64,000 nt of DNA, taken from Deinococcus gobiensis I-0 (GTDB taxonomy: Bacteria; Deinococcota; Deinococci; Deinococcales; Deinococcaceae). Within the stretch, counting starts at the first letter, position 1. Every line of letters begins with the position of its first letter. The stretch lies in contig NC_017790.1 in the NCBI RefSeq assembly GCF_000252445.1, positions 1 through 64,000 on the forward strand, given 5' to 3'. Positions 11,471 through 21,890 of this stretch are shown piece after piece. The translations under genes were made by a program, and so were the position numbers. The notes below the pieces were generated by a model that was not told the DNA's origin, did no database searches, and worked only from the letters and a program-made list of their open reading frames with translations.

Positions 11471-11561
11471 GTCCCGACTGTACCGGGGCCTGCCCTGCCC
11501 TCCCCCGAAATTCAAGGCCCGGTAAAGTGCCGCCTCCCGGCCGGGGCCTACAGTGTGAGCC

Positions 11562-13025
<1,464 letters not shown>

Positions 13026-13055
13026 ATTATTCCTGCCAGTATTCAGGGCATAGGC

Positions 13056-13084
13056 TTGACAGCGCCTGCATACCGGGCTATCTT
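13056..13084 (+). promoter_or_regulatory. Consensus-like sigma-70 promoter pointing straight into a terminator
   Basis: TTGACA (13056-13061), exactly 17 bases, then TATCTT (13079-13084). The predicted start at about 13091 is only about five bases before the terminator stem at 13096, so the transcript would be about 35 bases unless the terminator is read through into the opposing gene. Confidence 0.4.
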
Positions 13085-13093
13085 TAAGAAATA

Positions 13094-13122
13094 AAGGCGA
13101 CCTCGACGGGTCGCCTTCTTCT
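13094..13122. terminator. Bidirectional intrinsic terminator
   Basis: Stem AAGGCGACC (13094-13102) with GGTCGCCTT (13109-13117), a six-base loop, T-rich on the right (TTCTTCTTT) and A-rich on the left (AAGAAATAAA). It separates the convergent nuclease gene (plus) and solute-receptor gene (minus). Confidence 0.85.
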
Positions 13123-13141
13123 TTGGCGCTCGGCTGCGGCC

Positions 13142-14065
13142 TTACTTGTACTGCGGCCAGGGCCAGGTCTTGAAATCCACGTCCTGCCACTTGGGGTGCA
13201 TGCCCTCGTCCTCCTGCAGGTTCACCAGTTTGCTCACGGCGCACTTCTGGTAGGCCAGCAGCAGCTTCTTGCGCTCCGGCGTCTTGAAGTCGCGGGTCGC
13301 CAGGACGCTCTGCACGGCCACGGTGGGGACGCTGGCCGCGCTGATGTTCGGGTAGAACAGCTTGGCGGGGCTGTAGATGCTCTTCATGCGGTCACTGAGC
13401 GGCACGGCCACGAGGTTCACGCCGCTGAGCGTCTTGACCCAGGTCGCGGGTTGCCCGACGACCGCCAGCACGGCGTCCACCTGCCGGCTCCGCAGGGCGG
13501 CGAAGGCACTTTCCTGGTCCTTGACGGACACGACCTCGAAGTTCAGGCCCGTCATCGCGCCCACCACGCGGGCCGTGATGAGGCTGCCGCCCCAGGCCGC
13601 CACCTTCTTGCCCTTGAGGTCCTCGAACTTGGCGACACCCTGCGTTTTCGTCTGGCCAAGAATGTTCCTGCTGACCACGGACGGCAGCGCGAAGAGATGC
13701 AGTTCCTCGCGGTGCAGCGGCAGCAGCGCCTTGATGCCGTCCACGCGCGGGTCCTTGTCAATCTGCTGGCGGGCCTTGAGTACGTCGCTCTGCACGAAGG
13801 CCAGCGAGACCTCGTTGTTCAGCAGCAGGTCGATGTTCTCCAAGCTGCCGCTGCTGCCCCGCTCGCGCAGGTAGGCGCTCTGGGTGCAGACCCGCCCGAT
13901 GTTCTTGAACATGGCGCTGTAGGTGCCGGTCGGGCTGCCGGTGGCGACGTTGAGGGTGCCGGTCGTGGTGGCCGGGGTCGGCGTGGCCGAGGTCTGGGCG
14001 GTCGAGGTCTGGGCCTGCGCCGCCCCGAGGGGCAGCAGGGTCAGGGCGAGGATGAGGGACCGCAT
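13142..14065 (-). CDS. TAXI family TRAP-type solute-binding protein
   Basis: A periplasmic receptor of 307 residues. MRSLILALTLLPLGAAQAQ is a signal peptide; then a Thr/Ala-rich spacer and the TAXI-type fold starting TLNVATGSPTGTYSAMF, with LAFVQSDVL and KGKKVAAWGGSLITARVV. Start 14065 is chosen because the signal peptide begins there and GGAGG lies six bases upstream; the frame continues further with no such site. No TRAP membrane component (DctQ/DctM or fused) is adjacent. Instead it is the last gene of a minus-strand group after two membrane proteins (14116-15056), so it may act as a ligand sensor rather than a transporter subunit. Confidence 0.85.
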   Translation of the reverse strand: MRSLILALTLLPLGAAQAQTSTAQTSATPTPATTTGTLNVATGSPTGTYSAMFKNIGRVCTQSAYLRERGSSGSLENIDLLLNNEVSLAFVQSDVLKARQQIDKDPRVDGIKALLPLHREELHLFALPSVVSRNILGQTKTQGVAKFEDLKGKKVAAWGGSLITARVVGAMTGLNFEVVSVKDQESAFAALRSRQVDAVLAVVGQPATWVKTLSGVNLVAVPLSDRMKSIYSPAKLFYPNISAASVPTVAVQSVLATRDFKTPERKKLLLAYQKCAVSKLVNLQEDEGMHPKWQDVDFKTWPWPQYK

Positions 14066-14115
14066 GGACAACCTCCGGGAAGACGCGGGAAAACGGGTGT
14101 GGGGGTGCGGAGCCG

Positions 14116-14304
14116 TCATTTCAGGTCGCCGTAGCCGGGATCGCCGCCTGAGCCCCCCTGGGCCGGGGCCGTCTGGCCGGGCGGACCCTGGGTGGGCCCG
14201 GCAGCCCGGTCCCCGAAGACGCCGCTCTGGTCGAGGACCACGGCGGCCACGCAGCCCAGAAGGATCACGACCAGGAGCGCGCCGATGCGGGCCGCGCGGT
14301 TCAA
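14116..14304 (-). CDS. Small single-pass membrane protein, glycine/proline-rich tail
   Basis: 62 residues: a short basic N-terminus, one transmembrane helix (about 8-25, ALLVVILLGCVAAVVL), then a Gly/Pro/Gln-rich hydrophilic tail. The start codon is TTG (14304), overlapping the TGA of the upstream gene as TTGA, which implies translational coupling. It sits between a coiled-coil membrane protein and a TAXI receptor. No family recognised. Confidence 0.65.
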   Translation of the reverse strand: MNRAARIGALLVVILLGCVAAVVLDQSGVFGDRAAGPTQGPPGQTAPAQGGSGGDPGYGDLK

Positions 14305-15056
14305 GCTTCTCCCCGTACGGCGCGGCTGCGGCTCTGCTGCTCGCCGGCCGAGAGCGCCTCGTCGAGCAGGGCGGCGTTGCGCCCGGCGCGGCGGGTGATT
14401 TCCGAGAGGGCCGACTCGGTGACGTGCCGGTCCTCGGCGCTCAGGTCGGTCTGGCGCAGCGCCGCCGCCACGTTGCCGCGCGCCTGGGCGAGCTGCGTGT
14501 CGATGCGCGCCTTCTTGATCTGGCGGTCGAAGGCCGCGAGGTCGCTGCGCAGGTCATCCATGTGCGTCTGCGCGCGGCCGAAGGCGTCGCGGCTGCTTTG
14601 CAGGTCGGCCTCCCAGCGCGCCACGTCGGCGGCGTCCATGTCGGCGCGGTTGGTCTCGATCAGGCGCCGGAAGTCTTCGAGGTGCCCGTTCGCCTCGGCC
14701 AGTTGCCGCCCCTTGGCCCCGATGAGCTGCTCGAACTGCTGGCGTTGCAGGATCAGGGTTTCGAGCGGCATGGCGCGCGCCACCGCCTCGCGGGCACGCA
14801 GGCGCGTGGCGTTCAGGGCCATGAGCAGCGCCGGGAACAGCACGACCACGGCCACGAGCGCCACCCCGAAAGCCAGCAGCGTGACGGTAGTCAACGCGAC
14901 GCCCAGCAGGGCGATGGCCGCGCCCCCCAGCACCGCCAGCGCCAGTACCCCGCCCACCGTCGCCAGCGCGATCTTGGCCGGCGAGAAGGGCGCCGGGGCC
15001 AGGTCGCCCACGGGCCTCAGCTCGGGGGCCGTCTCCTGTAAGGCAGGCTTGCTCAT
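14301..15056 (-). CDS. Membrane protein with a long cytoplasmic coiled coil
   Basis: 251 residues. Two adjacent hydrophobic segments (about 29-51 and 55-80) are followed by about 165 residues of heptad-like, charged helix (LETLILQRQQFEQLIGAK onward). It probably forms a membrane-anchored coiled coil. GGGAGGT precedes the ATG and a TATAAG box lies just upstream (minus strand, 15062-15067). It is first of a three-gene group with the small protein (overlapping start) and the TAXI receptor 50 bases further. No family recognised. Confidence 0.75.
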   Translation of the reverse strand: MSKPALQETAPELRPVGDLAPAPFSPAKIALATVGGVLALAVLGGAAIALLGVALTTVTLLAFGVALVAVVVLFPALLMALNATRLRAREAVARAMPLETLILQRQQFEQLIGAKGRQLAEANGHLEDFRRLIETNRADMDAADVARWEADLQSSRDAFGRAQTHMDDLRSDLAAFDRQIKKARIDTQLAQARGNVAAALRQTDLSAEDRHVTESALSEITRRAGRNAALLDEALSAGEQQSRSRAVRGEA

Positions 15057-15078
15057 ACCTCCCTTATACGCCCAAATG

Positions 15079-15097
15079 CCCCGGCGCGTTGCCGGGG
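15079..15097 (-). terminator. GC-rich hairpin after the C39 protein gene
   Basis: CCCCGGC (15079-15085) with GCCGGGG (15091-15097) and a five-base loop, just past the stop of the gene at 15121. The following T content is weak (CATTTGGG), so termination may be partial. Confidence 0.45.
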
Positions 15098-15120
15098 TCG
15101 GGGGGCCGCTGGCGGGAGGG

Positions 15121-16149
15121 TCAGGACAGGCCGGTCAGGGCGCTGCGGGCGGCGATGTAGCCGGGTTTCAGGCGCAGCGCGGCCTGGTAGGCGGCGCGGG
15201 CGTCGGCCTGCCGGCCCAGCCCCGCCAGCGCCCGCCCGCGCCAGTACAGCGCTTCCTCGTGGGCGGGGGCGTCGCGCAGCACGGCGTTCGTCAGGCGCAG
15301 GACATCGGCGTAGCGGCCGGTGCGGGTGTACGCTTCCAGCGCCCCGAAGGAGTACCACAGCGTGCGCCAGGGCAGCCCGCCGGCCACGCGCGCCGGCCGG
15401 GTAGGGTCCAGGCGCGCGTCGGGGCGGGAGGCGAAGGCCTGGTCGTAGGCCCGCGCCGCGCCGCGCGCGTCCCCCACGGCCAGCTTGGCGTCCCCGAGGT
15501 TGTGCCACGACCGGGCGTCGCCCACCTTGCGCGTCTCGGCCAGGGCCACGCGCAGCGCCTCCTGTTTGGCGGCGGCCGGGTCGGCCCGGAAGCCCAGCAA
15601 CGCGTTGACGGCCGCGCGGCGGTTCTGGGGGGCCACGACCAGATAGGTGCGGTTGTAACTGCGCCACAGGTCGTCGAGCTGCGCGTAGCTGAAATTCAGG
15701 CGGCCCATGTACGAGTCGAGCGCCTGGAAACTGCCCCGTGCGTCGTCGTAACCGGTGAGCAGGCGGTAGTGCCCCATGCCGCCGCTGTCGTGCGTGATGA
15801 ACCAGGTCTCCACGATGACCGGGTACCCCGCCGCCAGCAGGCGCTTGAGCAGCGCGCGGCTGCCGTTCTGCGCGAGATGCACGTCCATGCCCTGCGCGCG
15901 GGCGTAGGCGGCCAGCTCCTCGGGGCTGACATTCACGTCGCTCCCCCCACTCTTGAGCTTGGGGGCGATCGCGTACTGGTTCAGGGTGCCGCCCCAGCGG
16001 CTCAGGGCCATGCCGACCGTCACCGGGCCGCAGTTGTTCAGCCGCTGGTACTCGTGCCGGATGCCGCCGACCTGCGCGGAAGCGGGCAGAGCCGAGGCCA
16101 CGGGCAGGGCCAGCGTCAGCAGCAGGGGCAGCAGGCGGGAATGTGTCAC
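15121..16149 (-). CDS. Secreted C39-like cysteine peptidase with TPR tail
   Basis: With the GTG start at 16149 the protein begins MTHSRLLPLLLTLALPVASA, a clean signal peptide; an ATG at 16173 adds eight residues but has no ribosome site. Residues about 30-180 form a papain-like C39 domain with the catalytic Cys in LNNCGPVTVGMAL, a His in GHYRLLTGYD and a downstream Asp in FQALDSY. The remaining 160 residues are TPR repeats (for example SWHNLGDAKLAVGDARGAARAYDQAF and EEALYWRGRALAGLGRQ). C39 domains usually process peptides or act as inactive binding folds; here all three candidate residues are present. Cell-envelope location is inferred. Confidence 0.8.
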   Translation of the reverse strand: MTHSRLLPLLLTLALPVASALPASAQVGGIRHEYQRLNNCGPVTVGMALSRWGGTLNQYAIAPKLKSGGSDVNVSPEELAAYARAQGMDVHLAQNGSRALLKRLLAAGYPVIVETWFITHDSGGMGHYRLLTGYDDARGSFQALDSYMGRLNFSYAQLDDLWRSYNRTYLVVAPQNRRAAVNALLGFRADPAAAKQEALRVALAETRKVGDARSWHNLGDAKLAVGDARGAARAYDQAFASRPDARLDPTRPARVAGGLPWRTLWYSFGALEAYTRTGRYADVLRLTNAVLRDAPAHEEALYWRGRALAGLGRQADARAAYQAALRLKPGYIAARSALTGLS

Positions 16150-16213
16150 CCTTCCAGCTTCCCCCGCCTTCATGATCCGGCACTGAGGCGCGATGGTGTC
16201 CTGGCCGACCTTT

Positions 16214-17227
16214 TCAGGGAAAGCCCGCGCCGCCCGAGCCGCCGAAGACCTGTCCGGTCGAGTAGCTCGTCTCCTGCGAGGCCAGCGCCACGTACAGCGC
16301 CGCGAGTTCGGCGGGCTGGCCGGGGCGGCCCAGCGGGGTCTGCGCGCCGAACTGCGCCAGGGCCTCGTCCTTCTGGTTGCTGCATACCTGAAGGGGAGTC
16401 CAGAACGGCCCCGGGGCCACGGCGTTCACGCGGATGCCCCTGGGCGCGAGCTGCTTGGCGAGCGACTTGGTGAACGCCACCTGCGCGGCCTTGGTCTGGG
16501 CGTAGTCGAGCAGGTTGGCGGCCGGGTCGTACGCCTGCACCGACGCCGTCGTGATGATCACCGCGCCGGCCTGCATCAGCGGGACGGCCGCCTTGGTCAG
16601 CCAGAAGGTCGCGTAGATGTTGGTCTTCATGGTCCAGTCGAAGTTCTCGGTGGTCAGGTCGAGAATGGACTCGGTGTTCTGCTGGCGCGCGGTCTCACTG
16701 ACCAGCCGTACGCAGAAGGCCTTTTCGCGCAGGTCGCCCGGGATGGCCACGGCCTTGCGTCCCGCCGCGCGGATCAGGGCCACGACCTCGCGGGCGTCGG
16801 CCTCCTCGGCGGACAGGTAGTTGATCGCCACGTCGGCCCCCTCGCAGGCGTAGGCGATGGCGGCGGCGCGCCCGATACCCGAGTCGCCCCCGGTGATCAG
16901 CGCCTTGCGGCCCAGCAGGCGGCCCGATCCCTGGTAGCTCGTCTCGCCGTGGTCGGGCCGGGGGCCCATCTGGCCGGCGAGCGCGGGCCAGGGCTGGCGC
17001 TGCGGCCGGAAGGGCGGGCGCACGTACTGGGTCACGGGGTCGCGCTTCACGCTCTGTATGGGCGCGCGCACGGCGGCCGTCTGCTGCGCCTGCGCCAGTG
17101 CGGGCCCGGTCGTCGCCGCGAACAGGCCCGCGCCGATCTTGCCGAGCACCTGCCGGCGCGAGGAGGTGGAGGCCGGCGCGGTCTGCTCGGCGGAGGTGGA
17201 GTCGGGTCGGGTCTCGCTGGGGTTCAT
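16214..17227 (-). CDS. Tat-exported SDR oxidoreductase lacking the NNAG segment
   Basis: 337 residues. The N-terminus carries a Tat-type signal (SSRRQVLGKIGAG, then hydrophobic, ending ALAQAQ). The body belongs to the general-stress-protein-39-like SDRs: cofactor motif TGGDSGIGRAAA, catalytic YAQTK, GIRVNAVAPGPFWTPLQ. Between FCVRLVSETAR and QQNTESILDL the roughly 16-18 residues that normally contain the LDILVNNAA strand are missing, with the frame intact. NNAG holds a member of the SDR catalytic tetrad and the central strand, so activity is doubtful. Start MNPSETRP (17227) is chosen for the Tat signal and the upstream GGGAGG. Confidence 0.8.
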   Translation of the reverse strand: MNPSETRPDSTSAEQTAPASTSSRRQVLGKIGAGLFAATTGPALAQAQQTAAVRAPIQSVKRDPVTQYVRPPFRPQRQPWPALAGQMGPRPDHGETSYQGSGRLLGRKALITGGDSGIGRAAAIAYACEGADVAINYLSAEEADAREVVALIRAAGRKAVAIPGDLREKAFCVRLVSETARQQNTESILDLTTENFDWTMKTNIYATFWLTKAAVPLMQAGAVIITTASVQAYDPAANLLDYAQTKAAQVAFTKSLAKQLAPRGIRVNAVAPGPFWTPLQVCSNQKDEALAQFGAQTPLGRPGQPAELAALYVALASQETSYSTGQVFGGSGGAGFP

Positions 17228-17340
17228 GGACCTCCCTGGGGGCGGACGGATCGGGCGAGGCGTCCGGCGCGGATCGCCGGGCAACTGCGCGCCATTGTCC
17301 GGGCCCGGTCGGCTCCGGCACGCCCCGCGTCCTCGGCAAA

Positions 17341-17376
17341 GGCCCCCGCCACGGCGGGACGCGCCGGGCGGGGGCC
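17341..17376 (-). terminator. Strong hairpin terminator after the acyl-CoA dehydrogenase
   Basis: Perfect 10-bp stem GGCCCCCGCC (17341-17350) with GGCGGGGGCC (17367-17376). On the minus strand it is followed by TTTGCC and lies 18 bases past the stop of the gene at 17394. Confidence 0.7.
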
Positions 17377-17393
17377 TCTGGACCTGCGGAGGC

Positions 17394-19229
<1,836 letters not shown>

Positions 19230-19555
19230 GGTGTCTCCTCCTTGGAGTCCGCCGGTCCAGGAGTCTGCCCCCGGCCGGCACAGTTAACTGAGTTGAACCG
19301 AGTCTAAAACTTTTCGGGAGGAATGTCATCTCCCGGCGTGGGCACGCCGCCGCGCCGCCCGTCAGGTCCCGAACCGCGCCCGCACCTCGGGCGGCGCCCT
19401 GGGATGTCACGTTTGAGCTGACAACCGGTCCACCGATGTGACATAATGTACAGGCAGTCAGGTGGACCCCCGGTCCCCTCACTTGAGAGCCCTCCGACCC
19501 GGCGCCCAGGCGCGGCGGTCGTCGGCGTCCAATTTCGAGTATTCTGACTGGAGTC
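19230..19555. promoter_or_regulatory. Divergent regulatory region between acyl-CoA dehydrogenase and crp-like genes
   Basis: No gene here. A perfect inverted repeat CGGGAG (19315-19320) / CTCCCG (19330-19335) encloses GAATGTCAT. A second, TGTCA (19405-19409) / TGACA (19419-19423), has a nine-base spacer. CTGACA (19418-19423), 18 bases and CATAAT (19442-19447) make a plausible rightward promoter for the regulator, overlapping the second repeat. TGACATAA at 19440-19447 equals a half-site of the Deinococcus radiation/desiccation response motif, but the full palindrome is absent. Confidence 0.5.
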
Positions 19556-20251
19556 ATGAACTACCCCAGCCTGGTTTGGCATCTCAAGCGGACGGAACTC
19601 TTCGCCGACCTTGAGCTGACCGAACTGGAGCGTGTCGCGGCGACCACGCCCTACCGCTCCTATCAGCCGGGCGAGGTCATCTACCGTATGGACGACCCCG
19701 CCGACGCGCTGTATTTCGTGCGCAGCGGGCTGGTCAAGATCAGCAAGCTGTTTCCCAACGGCAAGGAAGCGATCCTGGGGGTCATCGGGCAGCACGACAC
19801 CTTCGGGGAACTGCTGCTGCAACCCGAGGAGCGCCGCCCCACCCAGGCCGAGGCGCTGGAACGCACCACGTTGATCGTGCTTCCGCGCGGCGAGCTGCAA
19901 AAGCTGCTGGCGACCAAGCCCGACCTCGCCATGAAGCTCATCCGGCTGATGGCCGCGCGGCTGTTCGAGGCCCAGGCCTGGACCGCCACGGTCAGCGCCT
20001 ACAGCGCCCCCGAGCGTGTCGCCAGCCTGCTGTACCGGCTGGCGCGCGAGTTTGGGCGCCCCCACAACCAGGGCGTCGAGCTGAACCTCAAGCTCAACCA
20101 GGAAGACATCGCCCGGATGGTCGGCGCGACCCGCGAGACGGTGAGCCACAGCCTCAGCCGACTGAAGAAGGACGGGGCCATCGTGCGGGCCCGCACGCCC
20201 ATCATCGTGCGGCTCGACGCCCTCAAGCAGTACATCGAACAGAGCCAGTAG
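19556..20251 (+). CDS. Crp/Fnr family transcriptional regulator
   Basis: 231 residues: a cyclic-nucleotide-binding-like beta-roll (about 10-120, with IGQHDTFGELLLQ at the phosphate-binding cassette position), a dimerisation helix (about 120-155) and a C-terminal winged helix-turn-helix with the Crp signature LNQEDIARMVGATRETVSHSLSRLKKDG. No FNR-type cysteine cluster is seen at the N-terminus. Inverted repeats just upstream suggest autoregulation. Whether it binds cAMP is not settled by sequence. GGAG lies just before the ATG. Confidence 0.92.
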   Translation: MNYPSLVWHLKRTELFADLELTELERVAATTPYRSYQPGEVIYRMDDPADALYFVRSGLVKISKLFPNGKEAILGVIGQHDTFGELLLQPEERRPTQAEALERTTLIVLPRGELQKLLATKPDLAMKLIRLMAARLFEAQAWTATVSAYSAPERVASLLYRLAREFGRPHNQGVELNLKLNQEDIARMVGATRETVSHSLSRLKKDGAIVRARTPIIVRLDALKQYIEQSQ

Positions 20252-20324
20252 GCCGGGCAAGCTGGACTGGGCGCTGCGTCATCTGGCGCATTGCCGCCCG
20301 GGCCCCTCTCCCCTACCCTGGGGC

Positions 20325-20837
20325 ATGACGCCCCTGATCCGCGCCGCCGCGCCCGCCGACGCCGACGCCATCGCCCGCGTGCATGTGCAGAGCTGGCGCG
20401 AGACGTACCGGGGCCTGATCCCCGACGACCTTCTGGACGGCATGACGGACAGCGCGGCCCTGGAGCGGCGCCGAGTGATGTGGAGCGCCCTGGCGGCCCG
20501 GCCGGACCCCGTACAGGTGGCAATAGAGGGGGGGCAGGTCGTGGCCTTCGCCTCGGGCGGCGCGCCGCAGGACCACCCCGGCTACGACGCCGAACTGCAT
20601 ACCCTGTACAGCCTGCGGGCCGCGCAGGGTCAGGGGACCGGCCGGGCGCTGCTGCGCGGGGTCGCGGGGGCGCTGCGGGCCGGCGGCGCGCGCAACCTGG
20701 CCCTGTGGGTGCTGGACAGCAACCCCACGCGGGACTGGTATGTCCGCCAGGGCGCGCGCGAGGCCGGCGAAAAACAGGACGGCGCGCTGCGCGAGGTGCG
20801 GATGGTCTGGGACGACCTGGATACGCTCGCGGATTGA
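20325..20837 (+). CDS. GNAT family N-acetyltransferase
   Basis: 170 residues with the GNAT acetyl-CoA motif AAQGQGTGRALLRG and a C-terminal WYVRQGAREAG segment. It begins IRAAAPADADAIARVHVQSWRETYRG, typical of small-molecule acetyltransferases of the RimI-like type; the substrate is unknown. A TACCCT box (20314-20319) ends five bases before the ATG, so it is leaderless and independent of the upstream regulator gene. Confidence 0.9.
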   Translation: MTPLIRAAAPADADAIARVHVQSWRETYRGLIPDDLLDGMTDSAALERRRVMWSALAARPDPVQVAIEGGQVVAFASGGAPQDHPGYDAELHTLYSLRAAQGQGTGRALLRGVAGALRAGGARNLALWVLDSNPTRDWYVRQGAREAGEKQDGALREVRMVWDDLDTLAD

Positions 20838-20861
20838 GGACCGGCGACCGGGCCCAGGTGC

Positions 20862-21218
20862 TCAGCGCCGCAGCTTGCGCGCGGCCTCGTCGGGGGTCAG
20901 CTCGCCGCGTTCGAGCTGGTCGAGCACGGCGCCCTGGGGATCGGCCGCCTCCGGCTCGTAGCCGATGGCGCGCAGCAGGGTATCGAAGCGGGCGCGCACG
21001 GTCGGGTAGCTCACGCCCAGCACCCGCTCGACCTCCTTGAGGTTGCCGCGCACGCGGATGTACAGCCGCAGGAAGTCCAGGTTGTCGCTGGTCAGGACGG
21101 CGAATTCGTTGAGTTCGAAGACGCCGCTCACCGTCACGCCACTCGTCGGGAAACGCAGTTCGGTGACCAGCGGCGCTTCGGTCTCGTCGGGAAAGGGCAG
21201 GGGCAGGGGGCGGGGCAT
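20862..21218 (-). CDS. DUF2089 family putative regulator, zinc ribbon lost
   Basis: 118 residues. The DUF2089 core is clear: GVFELNEFAVLTSDNLDFLRLYIRVRG, NLKEVERVLGVSYPTVRARFD (helix-turn-helix-like), then a C-terminal short helical repeat ERGELTPDEAARKL. The N-terminal cysteine zinc ribbon normal in this family is replaced by a Pro-rich stretch without cysteines. A TACAGT box (plus-strand 21225-21230) ends six bases before the ATG, so it can be transcribed leaderless, separately from the two upstream genes with which it is clustered. It probably controls the adjacent DUF4097-like genes (inference). Confidence 0.85.
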   Translation of the reverse strand: MPRPLPLPFPDETEAPLVTELRFPTSGVTVSGVFELNEFAVLTSDNLDFLRLYIRVRGNLKEVERVLGVSYPTVRARFDTLLRAIGYEPEAADPQGAVLDQLERGELTPDEAARKLRR

Positions 21219-21260
21219 GGCGTTACTGTATGGACTTCGGGCGCGGGGCAGGCCGGGGCC

Positions 21261-21890
21261 TCACTTGATGGAGATCTGCACGCTGTTGCCGCCGCTGTCC
21301 TCGGCGCTGATGAGCTGCCCCGGGGGCGGCCCCGCCTCGATGAGCAGTTGCAGGGCCTCGATACTCAGGCCCGCGCTCGCCAGGGCCTCGCGGCCATGCG
21401 GCGGAATCAGCTTGTCGAGGTGCGGGGCGAGGTTCAGGGGCAGGTTGGCGCTGTACTCGTCGCCGCCCGCCGACTCGACTGAGATGACCAGCAGGCGCGG
21501 CCGGTCCTCGGGCGCCCGCTCGCGGCCCGCCGCCCCCAGGCGCTCGGTCACGGCCTGCTCGACCTGCCGGGTCACGCGGCCCATCAGGCTCTCCATGTTC
21601 TCGCCGAAGCGGGCGCCGAAGGGATCGCCGAGGGAACCGCTGAAAGGCGGCGCCTGGGGTGGCCTGGGCGGCGTGGTCGTCCCCTCGCGCACGCCGCGCA
21701 GCAGCATCAGGTGTTCGGCGACCTGCGCGCTGTCGAGTTCGGGGCGGCCCAGCAGCGAGGCGATGAACTCATGGTCGCTCGGGGACAGCGCCAGCCGGGG
21801 GCTGAGGGCCACGAGCAGCGGCGAGGCGTCGTCGAGCGACAGCTTGCCGCCGCGCACGAGGTCCAGGATGCGCCGGATCTTGTCTTTCAT
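21261..21890 (-). CDS. SHOCT-like domain protein, DUF4097-operon member
   Basis: 209 residues. The N-terminal MKDKIRRILDLVRGGKLSLDDA resembles the short oligomerisation helices that accompany DUF4097 proteins. A Pro-rich linker near residue 75 and a C-terminal segment with LLVISVESAGG and ANLPLNLAPHLDKLIPP follow. Its ATG overlaps the stop of the upstream gene (ATGA at 21887-21890). Function unknown; context suggests envelope-stress sensing, by analogy with Firmicute yvlB/lia-like loci. Confidence 0.75.
   Translation of the reverse strand: MKDKIRRILDLVRGGKLSLDDASPLLVALSPRLALSPSDHEFIASLLGRPELDSAQVAEHLMLLRGVREGTTTPPRPPQAPPFSGSLGDPFGARFGENMESLMGRVTRQVEQAVTERLGAAGRERAPEDRPRLLVISVESAGGDEYSANLPLNLAPHLDKLIPPHGREALASAGLSIEALQLLIEAGPPPGQLISAEDSGGNSVQISIK

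Noticed and set aside
19400..19450. Radiation/desiccation response motif (RDRM)
   Set aside because: Half-sites are present but the spacing and full palindrome do not match; kept only as a weak note.
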